Shown here one piece after another: positions 10,129 through 19,491 of a DNA stretch of 64,000 nt. How positions within the stretch are numbered: the stretch's first letter is position 1; each line of letters begins with the position of its first letter. A program made the position numbers and the translations under genes. The stretch is from an uncultured Lachnospiraceae bacterium. GTDB taxonomy: Bacteria; Bacillota; Clostridia; Lachnospirales; Lachnospiraceae. Under the pieces are notes generated by a model. That model saw only the letters and a program-made list of their open reading frames with translations. It was not told where the DNA came from and did no database searches. The stretch is from positions 1 through 64,000 of the forward strand of contig CAJODN010000007.1 of assembly GCA_905233695.1 (NCBI GenBank). Reading direction: 5' to 3'.

Positions 10129-12051
10129 ATGTTGCATAAGGGAATGTATCTTCAAGATAGATATGAGATATTGGAAGAGATAGGCTCGGGCGGAATGTCT
10201 GATGTCTATAAAGCCAAGGATCATGTACTTAACAGAGAAGTTGCCATTAAAGTGCTTAAGAAGGAATTTACCGAGGATATGAGCTTCGTTACCAAGTTCC
10301 GAAGAGAAGCTCAGTCGGCGGCTGTTCTTGAGCATCCCAATATTGTTAATATATATGACGTAGGCTCGGAAGACGGCATGTACTTTATCATTATGGAGTA
10401 CATAGACGGTATTACGCTTAAGTCATACATTGAGAGAAAGGAACGCCTTAATTACAAGGAGGTTCTCTCCATTGCAATTCAGGTGGGAAGAGGTATTCAG
10501 GCGGCTCATGAGAAGGGCATTATCCATAGAGATATTAAGCCTCAGAATGTAATTATTTCCACTGAAGGAAAGGTTAAGGTTACAGACTTCGGTATTGCCA
10601 AGGCCGTGTCTTCCAACACCATCAACGCCGAGGTTATGGGATCAGTTCACTATACATCGCCGGAGCAAGCGAGAAACGGAATGGTTAATTGCCAGACCGA
10701 TATCTATTCTCTCGGAATCGTGATGTATGAGATGATAACAGGTCATGTGCCCTACGACGGTGATACGACAGTTGCGATAGCGCTTCAACATTTACAATCT
10801 GACATTGTTCCGCCATCTCAATATGTTGAGGATATTCCCATCAGCGTAGAGAAGATTATCTTAAAATGTACTATGAAGAGTACGGATAAGAGATATGAGA
10901 CAATGGACGACCTTCTCTTAGACTTAAAGAAGGCGCTTGTTAATCCCGATGAGGATTTCGTTGTTATTAGTGATGGAGGCACCGAAGCGGAGCAGACTCG
11001 TGTCATTACGGCAGAGGAGCTTGATGCGATTAAGAAGGAAGCGGGAGTTATCGACGAAAATGCTACTCCCAAGAAGATAGATGATGAAGATGACAAGCCC
11101 GAAGAAGGTAAGGTCAATCCCAAGATGGATAAGGCAATAACCATTATGGCGATTGTCGCTGCTGTAGTAGTTGTGGGAGTGCTTGTGTATTTCATAGGTA
11201 GCGGTCTCGGCTGGTGGAAGTATTTCGGCGGTGATTCTACGGAGAACAGCGAGCAGGTTACAATGGTTGACCTGACCGGAATGACCGAGAAGGAAGCCAT
11301 CGCCAAGCTTAAGGAGCTTAACTTGGGCTACAAGAAGGAAGAGGTATCTTCAGACCAGTATCCGGAAGGCCAGGTCTGTGGTCAGTCCGTTAAGAAGGGC
11401 GATAAGGTTCCCGTTAATTCAACGGTTACAATTCAGATAAGCACCGGCAAAGGTGATGTAGATGTTCCGAATGTTGTGGGACAGACAGAGTCCGCCGCAA
11501 TTAATGCATTGCAGACGGCAGGCTTTAAGTATAGCGTTGATTATCAATACAGCGATAAAGAGCAGGGCAAGGTAATGTCCCAGAGCCCATCCGCCAATTC
11601 CAAGGCGAAGTCGGGTGATACGGTAAGAATCGTTGTAAGCCAGGGTTCCGAGAAGGCTAAGGTTCCGTCAGTTGTGGGACAGAGTCAGTCGGCGGCTTCA
11701 GCGGCATTAAGTTCGGCAGGTCTTAATGTGTCCGTTTCAACGGAGGCATCAGACTCTGTATCAAGCGGCAACGTTATAAGCCAGAGTATTGATTCGGGTA
11801 AATATGTGGATAAAGGAACAACCGTTAATATTGTTGTAAGTTCGGGCAAGAAGACGTCTTATTATAAATACAACAAAACCCTTAGTGAAGAGGGTAACTA
11901 CAGACTTACAGACGCCAACGGTTCGACTCTCGGAAGCTGGAGCGTGGGAGCAGGTCAGTCGCAGACAATATCCGTAAGTAATATTACAACAAGCACAGGT
12001 ACCTTATATACGCCAAGCGGATCGGAGGCTGTATCTTTCAGCCCGCAGTAA
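10129..12051 (+). CDS. pknB: Ser/Thr protein kinase with PASTA repeats (PknB/PrkC type)
   Basis: GSGGMSDVYKAKD, HRDIKPQNV, TM segment, three PASTA-like repeats, extra C-terminal tail. Confidence 0.94.
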   Translation: MLHKGMYLQDRYEILEEIGSGGMSDVYKAKDHVLNREVAIKVLKKEFTEDMSFVTKFRREAQSAAVLEHPNIVNIYDVGSEDGMYFIIMEYIDGITLKSYIERKERLNYKEVLSIAIQVGRGIQAAHEKGIIHRDIKPQNVIISTEGKVKVTDFGIAKAVSSNTINAEVMGSVHYTSPEQARNGMVNCQTDIYSLGIVMYEMITGHVPYDGDTTVAIALQHLQSDIVPPSQYVEDIPISVEKIILKCTMKSTDKRYETMDDLLLDLKKALVNPDEDFVVISDGGTEAEQTRVITAEELDAIKKEAGVIDENATPKKIDDEDDKPEEGKVNPKMDKAITIMAIVAAVVVVGVLVYFIGSGLGWWKYFGGDSTENSEQVTMVDLTGMTEKEAIAKLKELNLGYKKEEVSSDQYPEGQVCGQSVKKGDKVPVNSTVTIQISTGKGDVDVPNVVGQTESAAINALQTAGFKYSVDYQYSDKEQGKVMSQSPSANSKAKSGDTVRIVVSQGSEKAKVPSVVGQSQSAASAALSSAGLNVSVSTEASDSVSSGNVISQSIDSGKYVDKGTTVNIVVSSGKKTSYYKYNKTLSEEGNYRLTDANGSTLGSWSVGAGQSQTISVSNITTSTGTLYTPSGSEAVSFSPQ

Positions 12052-12120
12052 CACGCGCTGTCTTTTAAGAAGTGATGATTATTAGCTTTTAAGTAAGAAA
12101 TTGTTGGAGAGAAGTGATTA

Positions 12121-12993
12121 TTGACAGGTAAGATAATAAAAGGAATTGCCGGCTTCTATTATGTCCATATAATCGGACAGGGTATATATGAATGCCGCGC
12201 CAAGGGTATCTTTCGGAAGATGGGCATTAAGCCCTTAGTCGGGGACAATGTTGAAGTAGAGGTTATATCCGAGGAAGATAAGACCGGTAATGTTGTAAGC
12301 ATCCAAGATAGGAAGAGTACGTTAATAAGACCCGCGGTGGCTAACGTAGATCAGGCGATAACAATATTTGCGGTAAAAAGTCCCGAACCTAATCTTAATC
12401 TCCTCGATAGGTTTCTCGTAATGATGGAATACCAGAAGGTGCCCGTGGTTATCTGCTTTAACAAGGGTGACCTTACCGATGACGATTATCTGTCAGAGCT
12501 TAAAGAGATATATTCCTTTACGGATTATGACATATTATTCACAAGTGCCAAGACTCTCGAAGGACAAGAAGAACTTAAGATGAGACTTAAGGGCAAGACC
12601 ACTGTTCTTGCAGGACCGTCCGGAGTAGGCAAATCTTCGATTATCAATACCCTTCAATCCGATGTCCTTATGGAGACCGGGGAGATAAGTAAGAAGCTTA
12701 ACAGAGGTAAGCACACCACAAGGCACTCGGAGATTGTTCCTATAAGTGATAATGATAATTCGTACATAATCGATACGCCGGGGTTTTCGGCTGTTGATAT
12801 ACCTGATTTTAGTAAGGAAGATTTATCGAGTTGCTTTACAGAATTCGATAAGGTTTCGGATAAATGCAGATTCGCAGGGTGTTCACATATCAGTGAACCG
12901 GATTGCGAGGTCAAGAGACTTCTTTCGGAAGGAAAGCTATCTAAGGTAAGATATGATAATTACGTGAAGTTGTATTCGGAATTATCGTGTTGA
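12121..12993 (+). CDS. rsgA: Ribosome small-subunit-dependent GTPase A (TTG start)
   Basis: GPSGVGKSSIIN, DTPGFS, C-terminal Cys/His zinc motif C..AGCSHISEPDCEVK. Confidence 0.94.
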   Translation: MTGKIIKGIAGFYYVHIIGQGIYECRAKGIFRKMGIKPLVGDNVEVEVISEEDKTGNVVSIQDRKSTLIRPAVANVDQAITIFAVKSPEPNLNLLDRFLVMMEYQKVPVVICFNKGDLTDDDYLSELKEIYSFTDYDILFTSAKTLEGQEELKMRLKGKTTVLAGPSGVGKSSIINTLQSDVLMETGEISKKLNRGKHTTRHSEIVPISDNDNSYIIDTPGFSAVDIPDFSKEDLSSCFTEFDKVSDKCRFAGCSHISEPDCEVKRLLSEGKLSKVRYDNYVKLYSELSC

Positions 12994-13010
12994 TATATGG
13001 GAGAAATGCA

Positions 13011-13661
13011 ATGACTAATTGTTTGTCACCTTCAATCTTATCAAGCGACTTCGGACGGCTTGGTGAGGATGTAAGGACTGTAGACGAGGCGGGAGCCGAA
13101 TATATTCATATTGATGTAATGGACGGAATGTTTGTTCCGAGTATTACAATCGGAATCCCCGTTGTTAAGTCCCTTAGGAATTATACGGATAAGGTCTTAG
13201 ACGTACATCTTATGATAGAAGATCCGGACAGGTATATAGTTGAATTTGCCAAGGCGGGTGCTGATATTATTACGGTACACGAAGAAGCTTGCACACACCT
13301 TGACAGGACGGTTGAGCTTATTAAGTCACAGTCTGTTATGGCATCGGTTGCACTTAATCCCGCAACCTCGATTCATACACTTGATTATATCCTGCCGAAG
13401 CTTGATATGGTACTTATTATGTCGGTTAATCCGGGCTTCGGCGGACAGAAGTTCATTCCCTATTCTCTTGACAAGATAAGGGATATTAAGTCTGTTATTG
13501 ACAGGAGAGGTCTTAACGTTGATATAGAGGTTGACGGCGGTGTTAATCTCGATAATGTAACGGATGTAATAAATGCCGGAGCTAATATTATAGTAGCGGG
13601 CTCTGCGGTATTTAACGGAGATGCGGCTTCGAATGTCAGAGCATTTATGGCAAAGATGTAG
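13011..13661 (+). CDS. rpe: Ribulose-phosphate 3-epimerase
   Basis: LSPSILSSDF, HIDVMDGMFVP, VLIMSVNPGFGGQKF. Confidence 0.95.
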   Translation: MTNCLSPSILSSDFGRLGEDVRTVDEAGAEYIHIDVMDGMFVPSITIGIPVVKSLRNYTDKVLDVHLMIEDPDRYIVEFAKAGADIITVHEEACTHLDRTVELIKSQSVMASVALNPATSIHTLDYILPKLDMVLIMSVNPGFGGQKFIPYSLDKIRDIKSVIDRRGLNVDIEVDGGVNLDNVTDVINAGANIIVAGSAVFNGDAASNVRAFMAKM

Positions 13662-13699
13662 CTTTTATAATACATTTTACAAAAGGAGGAGGTTTTACT

Positions 13700-14425
13700 A
13701 TGGCAGATGAAAGGATTTATATAATTGCAGGAGGTAGCGTTAACGATGATTTTGTTAAGAACCTGATATGCGATAAGAAGGGCAATAAGAAAGAGGATAT
13801 CTATCTTCTTGCGGTTGACAGAGGACTTGAATGCCTGCTTCGTCTTAAGGTTAATCCCGATGAAGTAATAGGCGACTTTGATTCAATATCTGACGAAGCA
13901 AGAATCGCAATCGGACTTGAACCTCGCAAGAAGCCAAGGAAGAAAAAGGATGGAGAAGAGCCTTTCGTATTCGACGTTCTTCCCTACCATATAAGACAGC
14001 TTGATGTTCATAAGGATCAGACCGATACGGAAGAAGCAGTAAGATTCGCTATGAGATACTTAAGAGGCGACATCGTTCTTCTGGGTGCCACCGGAACGAG
14101 AATCGATCACGTCCTCGGCAATATTTCAATACTGGGCTTAGGTGTTCTCTCGGGATACAGAATTATCCTTATGGATGAACGTAATAAGATATCTCTTGTT
14201 AAGGAAGAGATGACAATCACTAAGAAGGAACAGTTCGGTGACTATGTATCAATTGTTCCTTATACAGATGATACGTATGTCACACTTACGGGCTTTAAGT
14301 TCAATGTTGACAATAAGCATATGAAGCGTAATCTCTCTCTCGGAATAAGTAACGAGATAGAAGATGATGAAGCTAAGATTGTTGTTAATAACGGTGTTGC
14401 AATCGTTATTGAGTCGAAAGACTGA
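13700..14425 (+). CDS. thiN: Thiamine pyrophosphokinase
   Basis: AVDRGLECLL, VIGDFDSIS, KDQTDTEEA, GATGTRIDHVLGN. Confidence 0.88.
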   Translation: MADERIYIIAGGSVNDDFVKNLICDKKGNKKEDIYLLAVDRGLECLLRLKVNPDEVIGDFDSISDEARIAIGLEPRKKPRKKKDGEEPFVFDVLPYHIRQLDVHKDQTDTEEAVRFAMRYLRGDIVLLGATGTRIDHVLGNISILGLGVLSGYRIILMDERNKISLVKEEMTITKKEQFGDYVSIVPYTDDTYVTLTGFKFNVDNKHMKRNLSLGISNEIEDDEAKIVVNNGVAIVIESKD

Positions 14426-14492
14426 TAAGTACAGTGTTATGTCGCTTAGAAGAGAAATGCATGAAACAGTAAGACAAAGGAGGTAAAATTTT

Positions 14493-15038
14493 ATGTCGAC
14501 AGTATATGATTTTGAGGTAACAGACAGAAAAGGCGGTAAGGTAAGCCTTAAGGATTATGAAGGCAAGGTGCTTCTTATAGTGAACACCGCAACAGGCTGC
14601 GGATTCACACCGCATTACGAGCCTCTCGAAGCTATGTACAAGGATCTTAAGGACAAGGGATTCGAGATACTTGACTTCCCTTGCAACCAATTTAACAACC
14701 AAGCACCGGGGGATGACGAAGAGATTCATGAATTCTGTACTCTTAAGTTCGGCACTGATTTCCCGCAATTTAAGAAGCTTGAGGTTAACGGCGATAATGC
14801 GGATCCCCTCTTTGCATATCTTGCAACGGAGAAGCCTTTCGAGGGCTTCAACGGTGTTAAGGGAGTGGCAATGAATGCCGTTAAGAAGAGTATTGATAAG
14901 ACTTACGGCGACAAGGCTTATATCAAGTGGAATTTCACGAAGTTCTTAATAGACAGAGAAGGAAATGTTGTTAAGAGATTCGAGCCCACATATGATATGG
15001 GCAAGTTAAGAAAAGAAGTTGAGGAAATGTTAGGATAA
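14493..15038 (+). CDS. Glutathione peroxidase family peroxidase
   Basis: NTATGCGFTPHYEPLE, FPCNQFNNQ, WNFTKFLIDREG. Confidence 0.92.
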   Translation: MSTVYDFEVTDRKGGKVSLKDYEGKVLLIVNTATGCGFTPHYEPLEAMYKDLKDKGFEILDFPCNQFNNQAPGDDEEIHEFCTLKFGTDFPQFKKLEVNGDNADPLFAYLATEKPFEGFNGVKGVAMNAVKKSIDKTYGDKAYIKWNFTKFLIDREGNVVKRFEPTYDMGKLRKEVEEMLG

Positions 15039-15051
15039 AAGGTGATTAAAA

Positions 15052-15987
15052 ATGTACGAAGAAAACTACGGATACGAATACAACGGAAATGATGCAAACG
15101 GATCGGACTATGGTGCTTACAATTCAGCAAGCGGCAGTGACTACGGCGCTTATAATTCGCAGGGACACGACTACGGTGAGAACAGTGGCTCTGGCGGAGC
15201 AAGCGCAGGCAGTGGTTTCAGTGGCGGTAGTACCGGAAGCGACTTCGGTGGGGCAGGCGCAGGCAGCAGTTTTGGCGGAGCAGGTGTAAGCGGAGCTTCA
15301 AGTACTCCCGGAGGAGCAGGAGAAGACGAGCTTCTTTCACAGATAGATGCTTTCCGTGATAAGGCTAAGGAATTACAAGACCTTATTTCTGAGAGAGAAC
15401 GTAAGGTTAACGAGCTTGGAAGTGGTCAGGGCGGTATGGCGCCTTCTGTTGATATGACAAGAGAATTCGACAGAATGAGCGAATCTATCAATGCGTCCCT
15501 TTCAGGTATTGTTCAGAGACTTAATCAGCAAGGTCAGACGCTTGCCGGTATCGAGAACAGAATCGGTGCCCAGGACAATATGCTTACCGGTATTGAGACA
15601 AGACTCGGTACACAGGACGGTGCTTTAAGCGGAATTGAAAGTAAGATTGATTCCTTCGAAGGCGGTTCCGGAGAAGGCGCGGACACAGCTTCACTTAAGG
15701 AAGAGATAGCCGAACTTAACAGATCTGTTGAGAAGGTAATATCCGATCTTGATACAATGAAGAATGAGATCTCGGAGAAGATTCATTCTGAAAACGTTAA
15801 AGTATATCGTAATCTTAATGATGTTATCAAGGAAGGTAACGGCGGAGAAGATGATAAGAACGAAATCCTTAAGAAGATTAAGGGTGCCAAGGGTACTGCA
15901 AGTTGGGCATTTACATTTGCACTTCTTGATTTCATGGGAATTGCAGGAATTATCGTTCTTATGCTTAGGCTCGTAGGTATAATCTAA
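15052..15987 (+). CDS. Uncharacterised protein: G/S/Y/N/D-rich N-terminus, coiled coil, C-terminal TM
   Basis: Repeated SDYGAYNS, 14-aa IExRIGxQDxxLxG repeats, final hydrophobic segment FALLDFMGIAGIIVLMLRLVGII; downstream of gpx with a RBS. Confidence 0.8.
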   Translation: MYEENYGYEYNGNDANGSDYGAYNSASGSDYGAYNSQGHDYGENSGSGGASAGSGFSGGSTGSDFGGAGAGSSFGGAGVSGASSTPGGAGEDELLSQIDAFRDKAKELQDLISERERKVNELGSGQGGMAPSVDMTREFDRMSESINASLSGIVQRLNQQGQTLAGIENRIGAQDNMLTGIETRLGTQDGALSGIESKIDSFEGGSGEGADTASLKEEIAELNRSVEKVISDLDTMKNEISEKIHSENVKVYRNLNDVIKEGNGGEDDKNEILKKIKGAKGTASWAFTFALLDFMGIAGIIVLMLRLVGII

Positions 15988-16009
15988 GTACATTTGACAG
16001 GGTACCAAA

Positions 16010-17668
16010 ATGGATAATAAAGATATATGGGTTGTAGGACATAAGAATCCCGATACGGATTCTGTCTGTTCTGCAATTTCGTATGCCAATTTTAAGAATT
16101 TAACATCAGAGGGGAATTATATACCGAAGAAAGCGGGAGAGATTAATAACGAGACCGCTTTTGTCCTCGATTATTTCGATGTCGAGGAGCCTGCCACAGT
16201 TGAGTCTGTGGGAACCCAGATTAAGGATATTGATATTAGGCAGAACAAGGGTATTGACTCTCACCTCTCTCTTAAGAGGGCATGGGATCTTATGAATGAG
16301 CTTGATGTTGTAACACTTCCCGTTGTTGATGATAACGGAAGAGTAGAAGGCATCATTGTTAACGGTGATATCGCCTATTCATATATGAATGTTATTGATA
16401 ACAGCATTCTAAGCCAGGCAAGAACCCAGTACAAGAATATTATCGAGACCTTGAACGGTAAGCTTATATGCGGTAATGAGCATGCATATTTTGTTAAGGG
16501 AAAGGTATGCGTAGCATCCGGTTCTCGTGATACTATAAAGAGCGAGATTGAGAAGGATGATCTTATTATAAGCGGTAATATTAAGGAGAGACAGCTAATA
16601 GCCTTAGATCAGAATCCCAGCTGTATGGTGGTGTGTTGTGCTACTAAGCTTGATAAGGAAGTAATTGATAAGGCAAATGAAATAGACTGCGTTCTTCTTA
16701 CTACGGAATACGATACATTTACTGCGGCAAGACTTATTAATCAGAGCATGCCCGTAAAGTATTTTATGACTAAAGACAACCTCGTCATGTTCGACCGTGA
16801 CGATTATATTGATGAGGTTAAGGATGTAACAAGTCGTATAAGACACAGGGATTTCCCGGTGGTTGATGAACAGCTTCATTACGTTGGTATGTTCTCCAGA
16901 CGTCATCTCCTGGGTAAAGGTCGAAAGAGCATTATCTTAGTTGATCATAACGAGAAGTCACAGGCGGTTGACGGAATTAACGAAGCCGAGATTCTTGAGA
17001 TAATAGATCACCACAGAATCGGTTCCCTTGAAACCATTTCGCCTATCGTGTTTAGAAATTACCCATTGGGTTGTACGGCGACTATTATTTATAAATTATA
17101 TAAAGAGCATAACGTTGAGATAGAGCCTAAGATTGCGGGAATAATGTGTGCGGCAATTCTCTCGGATACACTTATGTTCCGCTCGCCGACTTGTACCGAC
17201 TACGATAAAGAGGTGGGAGAGGAACTTGCGAGAATAGCGGGAATTGATATTGAGAAGTTCGCACTTTCAATGTTCGAGGCGGGTTCTGATTTCGGTGAGA
17301 AGCCCATAGAAGAAATCTTCTATACCGACTTCAAGACATTTGCGGCATCGGATATTGTCTTCGGTGTATCGCAGGTCAGCGCCGTAACGGATAATCAGCT
17401 TAACTCGGTTAAGGATAAGATATATCCGGCTATGAAGCAGGCAGCTCTCGATAAGAAGCTTGATATGGTATTCGTGATGCTTACGAATATTATCGATCAG
17501 AATACGAAGCTTATCCATATAGGCGATATGGACATGAAATATGTGCGAATGAGTTTCCCCGACAGTGTTATGGAAGGCGATGCTTTGATACTTGATAAAG
17601 TGGTATCACGTAAGAAGCAGTTAATCCCCGGTCTTATGGAAGCGTTTAGCTTGAGGGATGGAAATTAA
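16010..17668 (+). CDS. ppaC: Manganese-dependent inorganic pyrophosphatase with CBS/DRTGG insert
   Basis: VVGHKNPDTDSVCSAISYA, CBS-like segments, IIDHHRIG, CTATIIYKLY, AAILSDTLMFRSPTCTDYD. Confidence 0.9.
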   Translation: MDNKDIWVVGHKNPDTDSVCSAISYANFKNLTSEGNYIPKKAGEINNETAFVLDYFDVEEPATVESVGTQIKDIDIRQNKGIDSHLSLKRAWDLMNELDVVTLPVVDDNGRVEGIIVNGDIAYSYMNVIDNSILSQARTQYKNIIETLNGKLICGNEHAYFVKGKVCVASGSRDTIKSEIEKDDLIISGNIKERQLIALDQNPSCMVVCCATKLDKEVIDKANEIDCVLLTTEYDTFTAARLINQSMPVKYFMTKDNLVMFDRDDYIDEVKDVTSRIRHRDFPVVDEQLHYVGMFSRRHLLGKGRKSIILVDHNEKSQAVDGINEAEILEIIDHHRIGSLETISPIVFRNYPLGCTATIIYKLYKEHNVEIEPKIAGIMCAAILSDTLMFRSPTCTDYDKEVGEELARIAGIDIEKFALSMFEAGSDFGEKPIEEIFYTDFKTFAASDIVFGVSQVSAVTDNQLNSVKDKIYPAMKQAALDKKLDMVFVMLTNIIDQNTKLIHIGDMDMKYVRMSFPDSVMEGDALILDKVVSRKKQLIPGLMEAFSLRDGN

Positions 17669-17672
17669 TCCC

Positions 17673-17713
17673 ACCAAAATGGGCGAGTCTCATTACAAAA
17701 TGGGCGAGTCTCA
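17673..17713 (+). repeat. Two tandem copies of (A)CAAAATGGGCGAGTCTCA; third copy at 113-131
   Basis: Read directly: ACCAAAATGGGCGAGTCTCA (17673-17692), CAAAATGGGCGAGTCTCA (17696-17713), ACCAAAATGGGCGAGTCTC (113-131). Confidence 0.85.
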
Positions 17714-17745
17714 TAATAAAATAAAATGTGTTAGGAGAAAACAAA

Positions 17746-18897
17746 GTGAACGAGACAGATAAGAAAGCAATAGAACTTCATAAAGAGTGGAAAGGTAAGC
17801 TTGATACAACAGCGAAGGCCAAGGTTAATACAAGAGAGGATCTGGCAATCGCCTATACGCCCGGTGTTGCGGCACCCTGCAGAATAATACATGAGAATAA
17901 GGAAGAGGTGTATACATACACAATTAAGCAGAATACCGTTGCCGTTGTATCAGACGGAAGTGCGGTTTTGGGGCTTGGTAACATAGGACCGGAAGCGGCT
18001 CTTCCCGTTATGGAAGGGAAATGTGTACTCTTCAAGGAGTTCGGCGGTGTTAACGCATTTCCCATATGCCTTGACACACAGGATACAGAAGAGATTATAT
18101 CCGCAGTTAAGGCTATAGCGCCTGTATTCGGCGGAATCAACTTAGAAGATATATCGGCACCTCGCTGCTTCGAGATAGAGACAAGACTTAAGGAAGAACT
18201 TGATATTCCTGTCTTCCACGACGATCAGCATGGTACAGCCATCGTTGTTCTCGCAGGTCTTATTAACGCACTTAAGCTTACGGGTAAGGATAAGGCGAAA
18301 TGTAAGGTTGCAATAAGCGGAGCGGGCTCTGCGGGAGTTGCAATTACCAATCTTCTGTTAAGATACGGCTTTACCGATATTATTCTCTGTAACAGTAAAG
18401 GTATTATATCGAAGGATTCGCCCAGACTTAACTGGATGCAGGAGAAGATGCTGGATGTAACTAACCCCAGGGGAGTATTCGGTTCCCTTGCAGATGCAAT
18501 GGTGGGCGCTGATATCTTTATCGGTGTATCGGCTCCGGGAATTGTGACGGAAGGTATGGTTAAGTCAATGAACGATGATGCTATTATATTCTCTCTTGCG
18601 AACCCCATTCCGGAGATTATGCCCGATATTGCGAAGAAGGCGGGAGCAAGAATTGTTGCTACGGGAAGAAGTGACTTCCCCAATCAGGTTAATAACGTTG
18701 TGGCGTTCCCGGGCATTTTCAAGGGGGCACTTGAAGGAAGAGCACCGAAGATAACGGAAGAAATGAAGCTTGCTACGGCTAAGGCGCTTGCGTCACTTGT
18801 ATCCGATGACAAGCTTTCGGAAGACTTCATTATGCCGGAAGCCTTCGATCCGAGAGCGTCTGAGGTAGTAGCCGAAGAAGTTAAGAAACTTATATAA
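17746..18897 (+). CDS. NAD(P)-dependent malic enzyme (GTG start)
   Basis: AYTPGVAAPC, FHDDQHGTAIVVLAGLINAL, GAGSAGVAITNLLL, SLANPIPEI. Confidence 0.95.
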   Translation: MNETDKKAIELHKEWKGKLDTTAKAKVNTREDLAIAYTPGVAAPCRIIHENKEEVYTYTIKQNTVAVVSDGSAVLGLGNIGPEAALPVMEGKCVLFKEFGGVNAFPICLDTQDTEEIISAVKAIAPVFGGINLEDISAPRCFEIETRLKEELDIPVFHDDQHGTAIVVLAGLINALKLTGKDKAKCKVAISGAGSAGVAITNLLLRYGFTDIILCNSKGIISKDSPRLNWMQEKMLDVTNPRGVFGSLADAMVGADIFIGVSAPGIVTEGMVKSMNDDAIIFSLANPIPEIMPDIAKKAGARIVATGRSDFPNQVNNVVAFPGIFKGALEGRAPKITEEMKLATAKALASLVSDDKLSEDFIMPEAFDPRASEVVAEEVKKLI

Positions 18898-18898
18898 T

Positions 18899-19420
18899 AT
18901 GGCTGATATAGATCTTGTATACAAATTAATAGTGCTGCGTATTCTTGACAGGGTTGACTTTGCGGTAAGTAACGTGCAGATTACGACGTTTTTCACAGAA
19001 TACGGATACACTGATTATTTCAAGGCACAGCTTGCGCTTAATGATGTGGCGGATTCATCTCTTGCAAATGTTACTAAGAGCCACGGTAACACAAGCTACA
19101 CGCTAAGTTCCGAGGGAAAGAAGACCTTAGAGCTTTTTATCGATAGGATTACGGAGGATATTGACAGTGATATTACATCGTATCTTAACGATAACGAGCT
19201 TCGGATGAAGGAAGAACAGTCGGTTGTGGCTGATTATTTCCCTGTGGAGCCTAAGGGTTATACCGTTAATTGTAAGATTGTTAATAACAGTACGAACCGT
19301 ACAACATACGAGGTTAACTGCTTTGTGCCTACGAAGGAGCAGGCGGAAGCCATATGTAATAATTGGAAAGCAAAATACGAGAAGATGTATCTTGAGTTTC
19401 TTGACGAGTTGACTTCTTAA
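18899..19420 (+). CDS. DUF4364-like protein
   Basis: LVYKLIVLRILDRVDFAVSNVQITTFFTEYGYTDYF..AL.DV resembles the DUF4364 family. Confidence 0.75.
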   Translation: MADIDLVYKLIVLRILDRVDFAVSNVQITTFFTEYGYTDYFKAQLALNDVADSSLANVTKSHGNTSYTLSSEGKKTLELFIDRITEDIDSDITSYLNDNELRMKEEQSVVADYFPVEPKGYTVNCKIVNNSTNRTTYEVNCFVPTKEQAEAICNNWKAKYEKMYLEFLDELTS

Positions 19421-19491
19421 TAGTTACAGAATGTGATATTACATTTTCAAGAAAATGAAAAATATATATACAAAATGAAAGGGGTTTTTAT

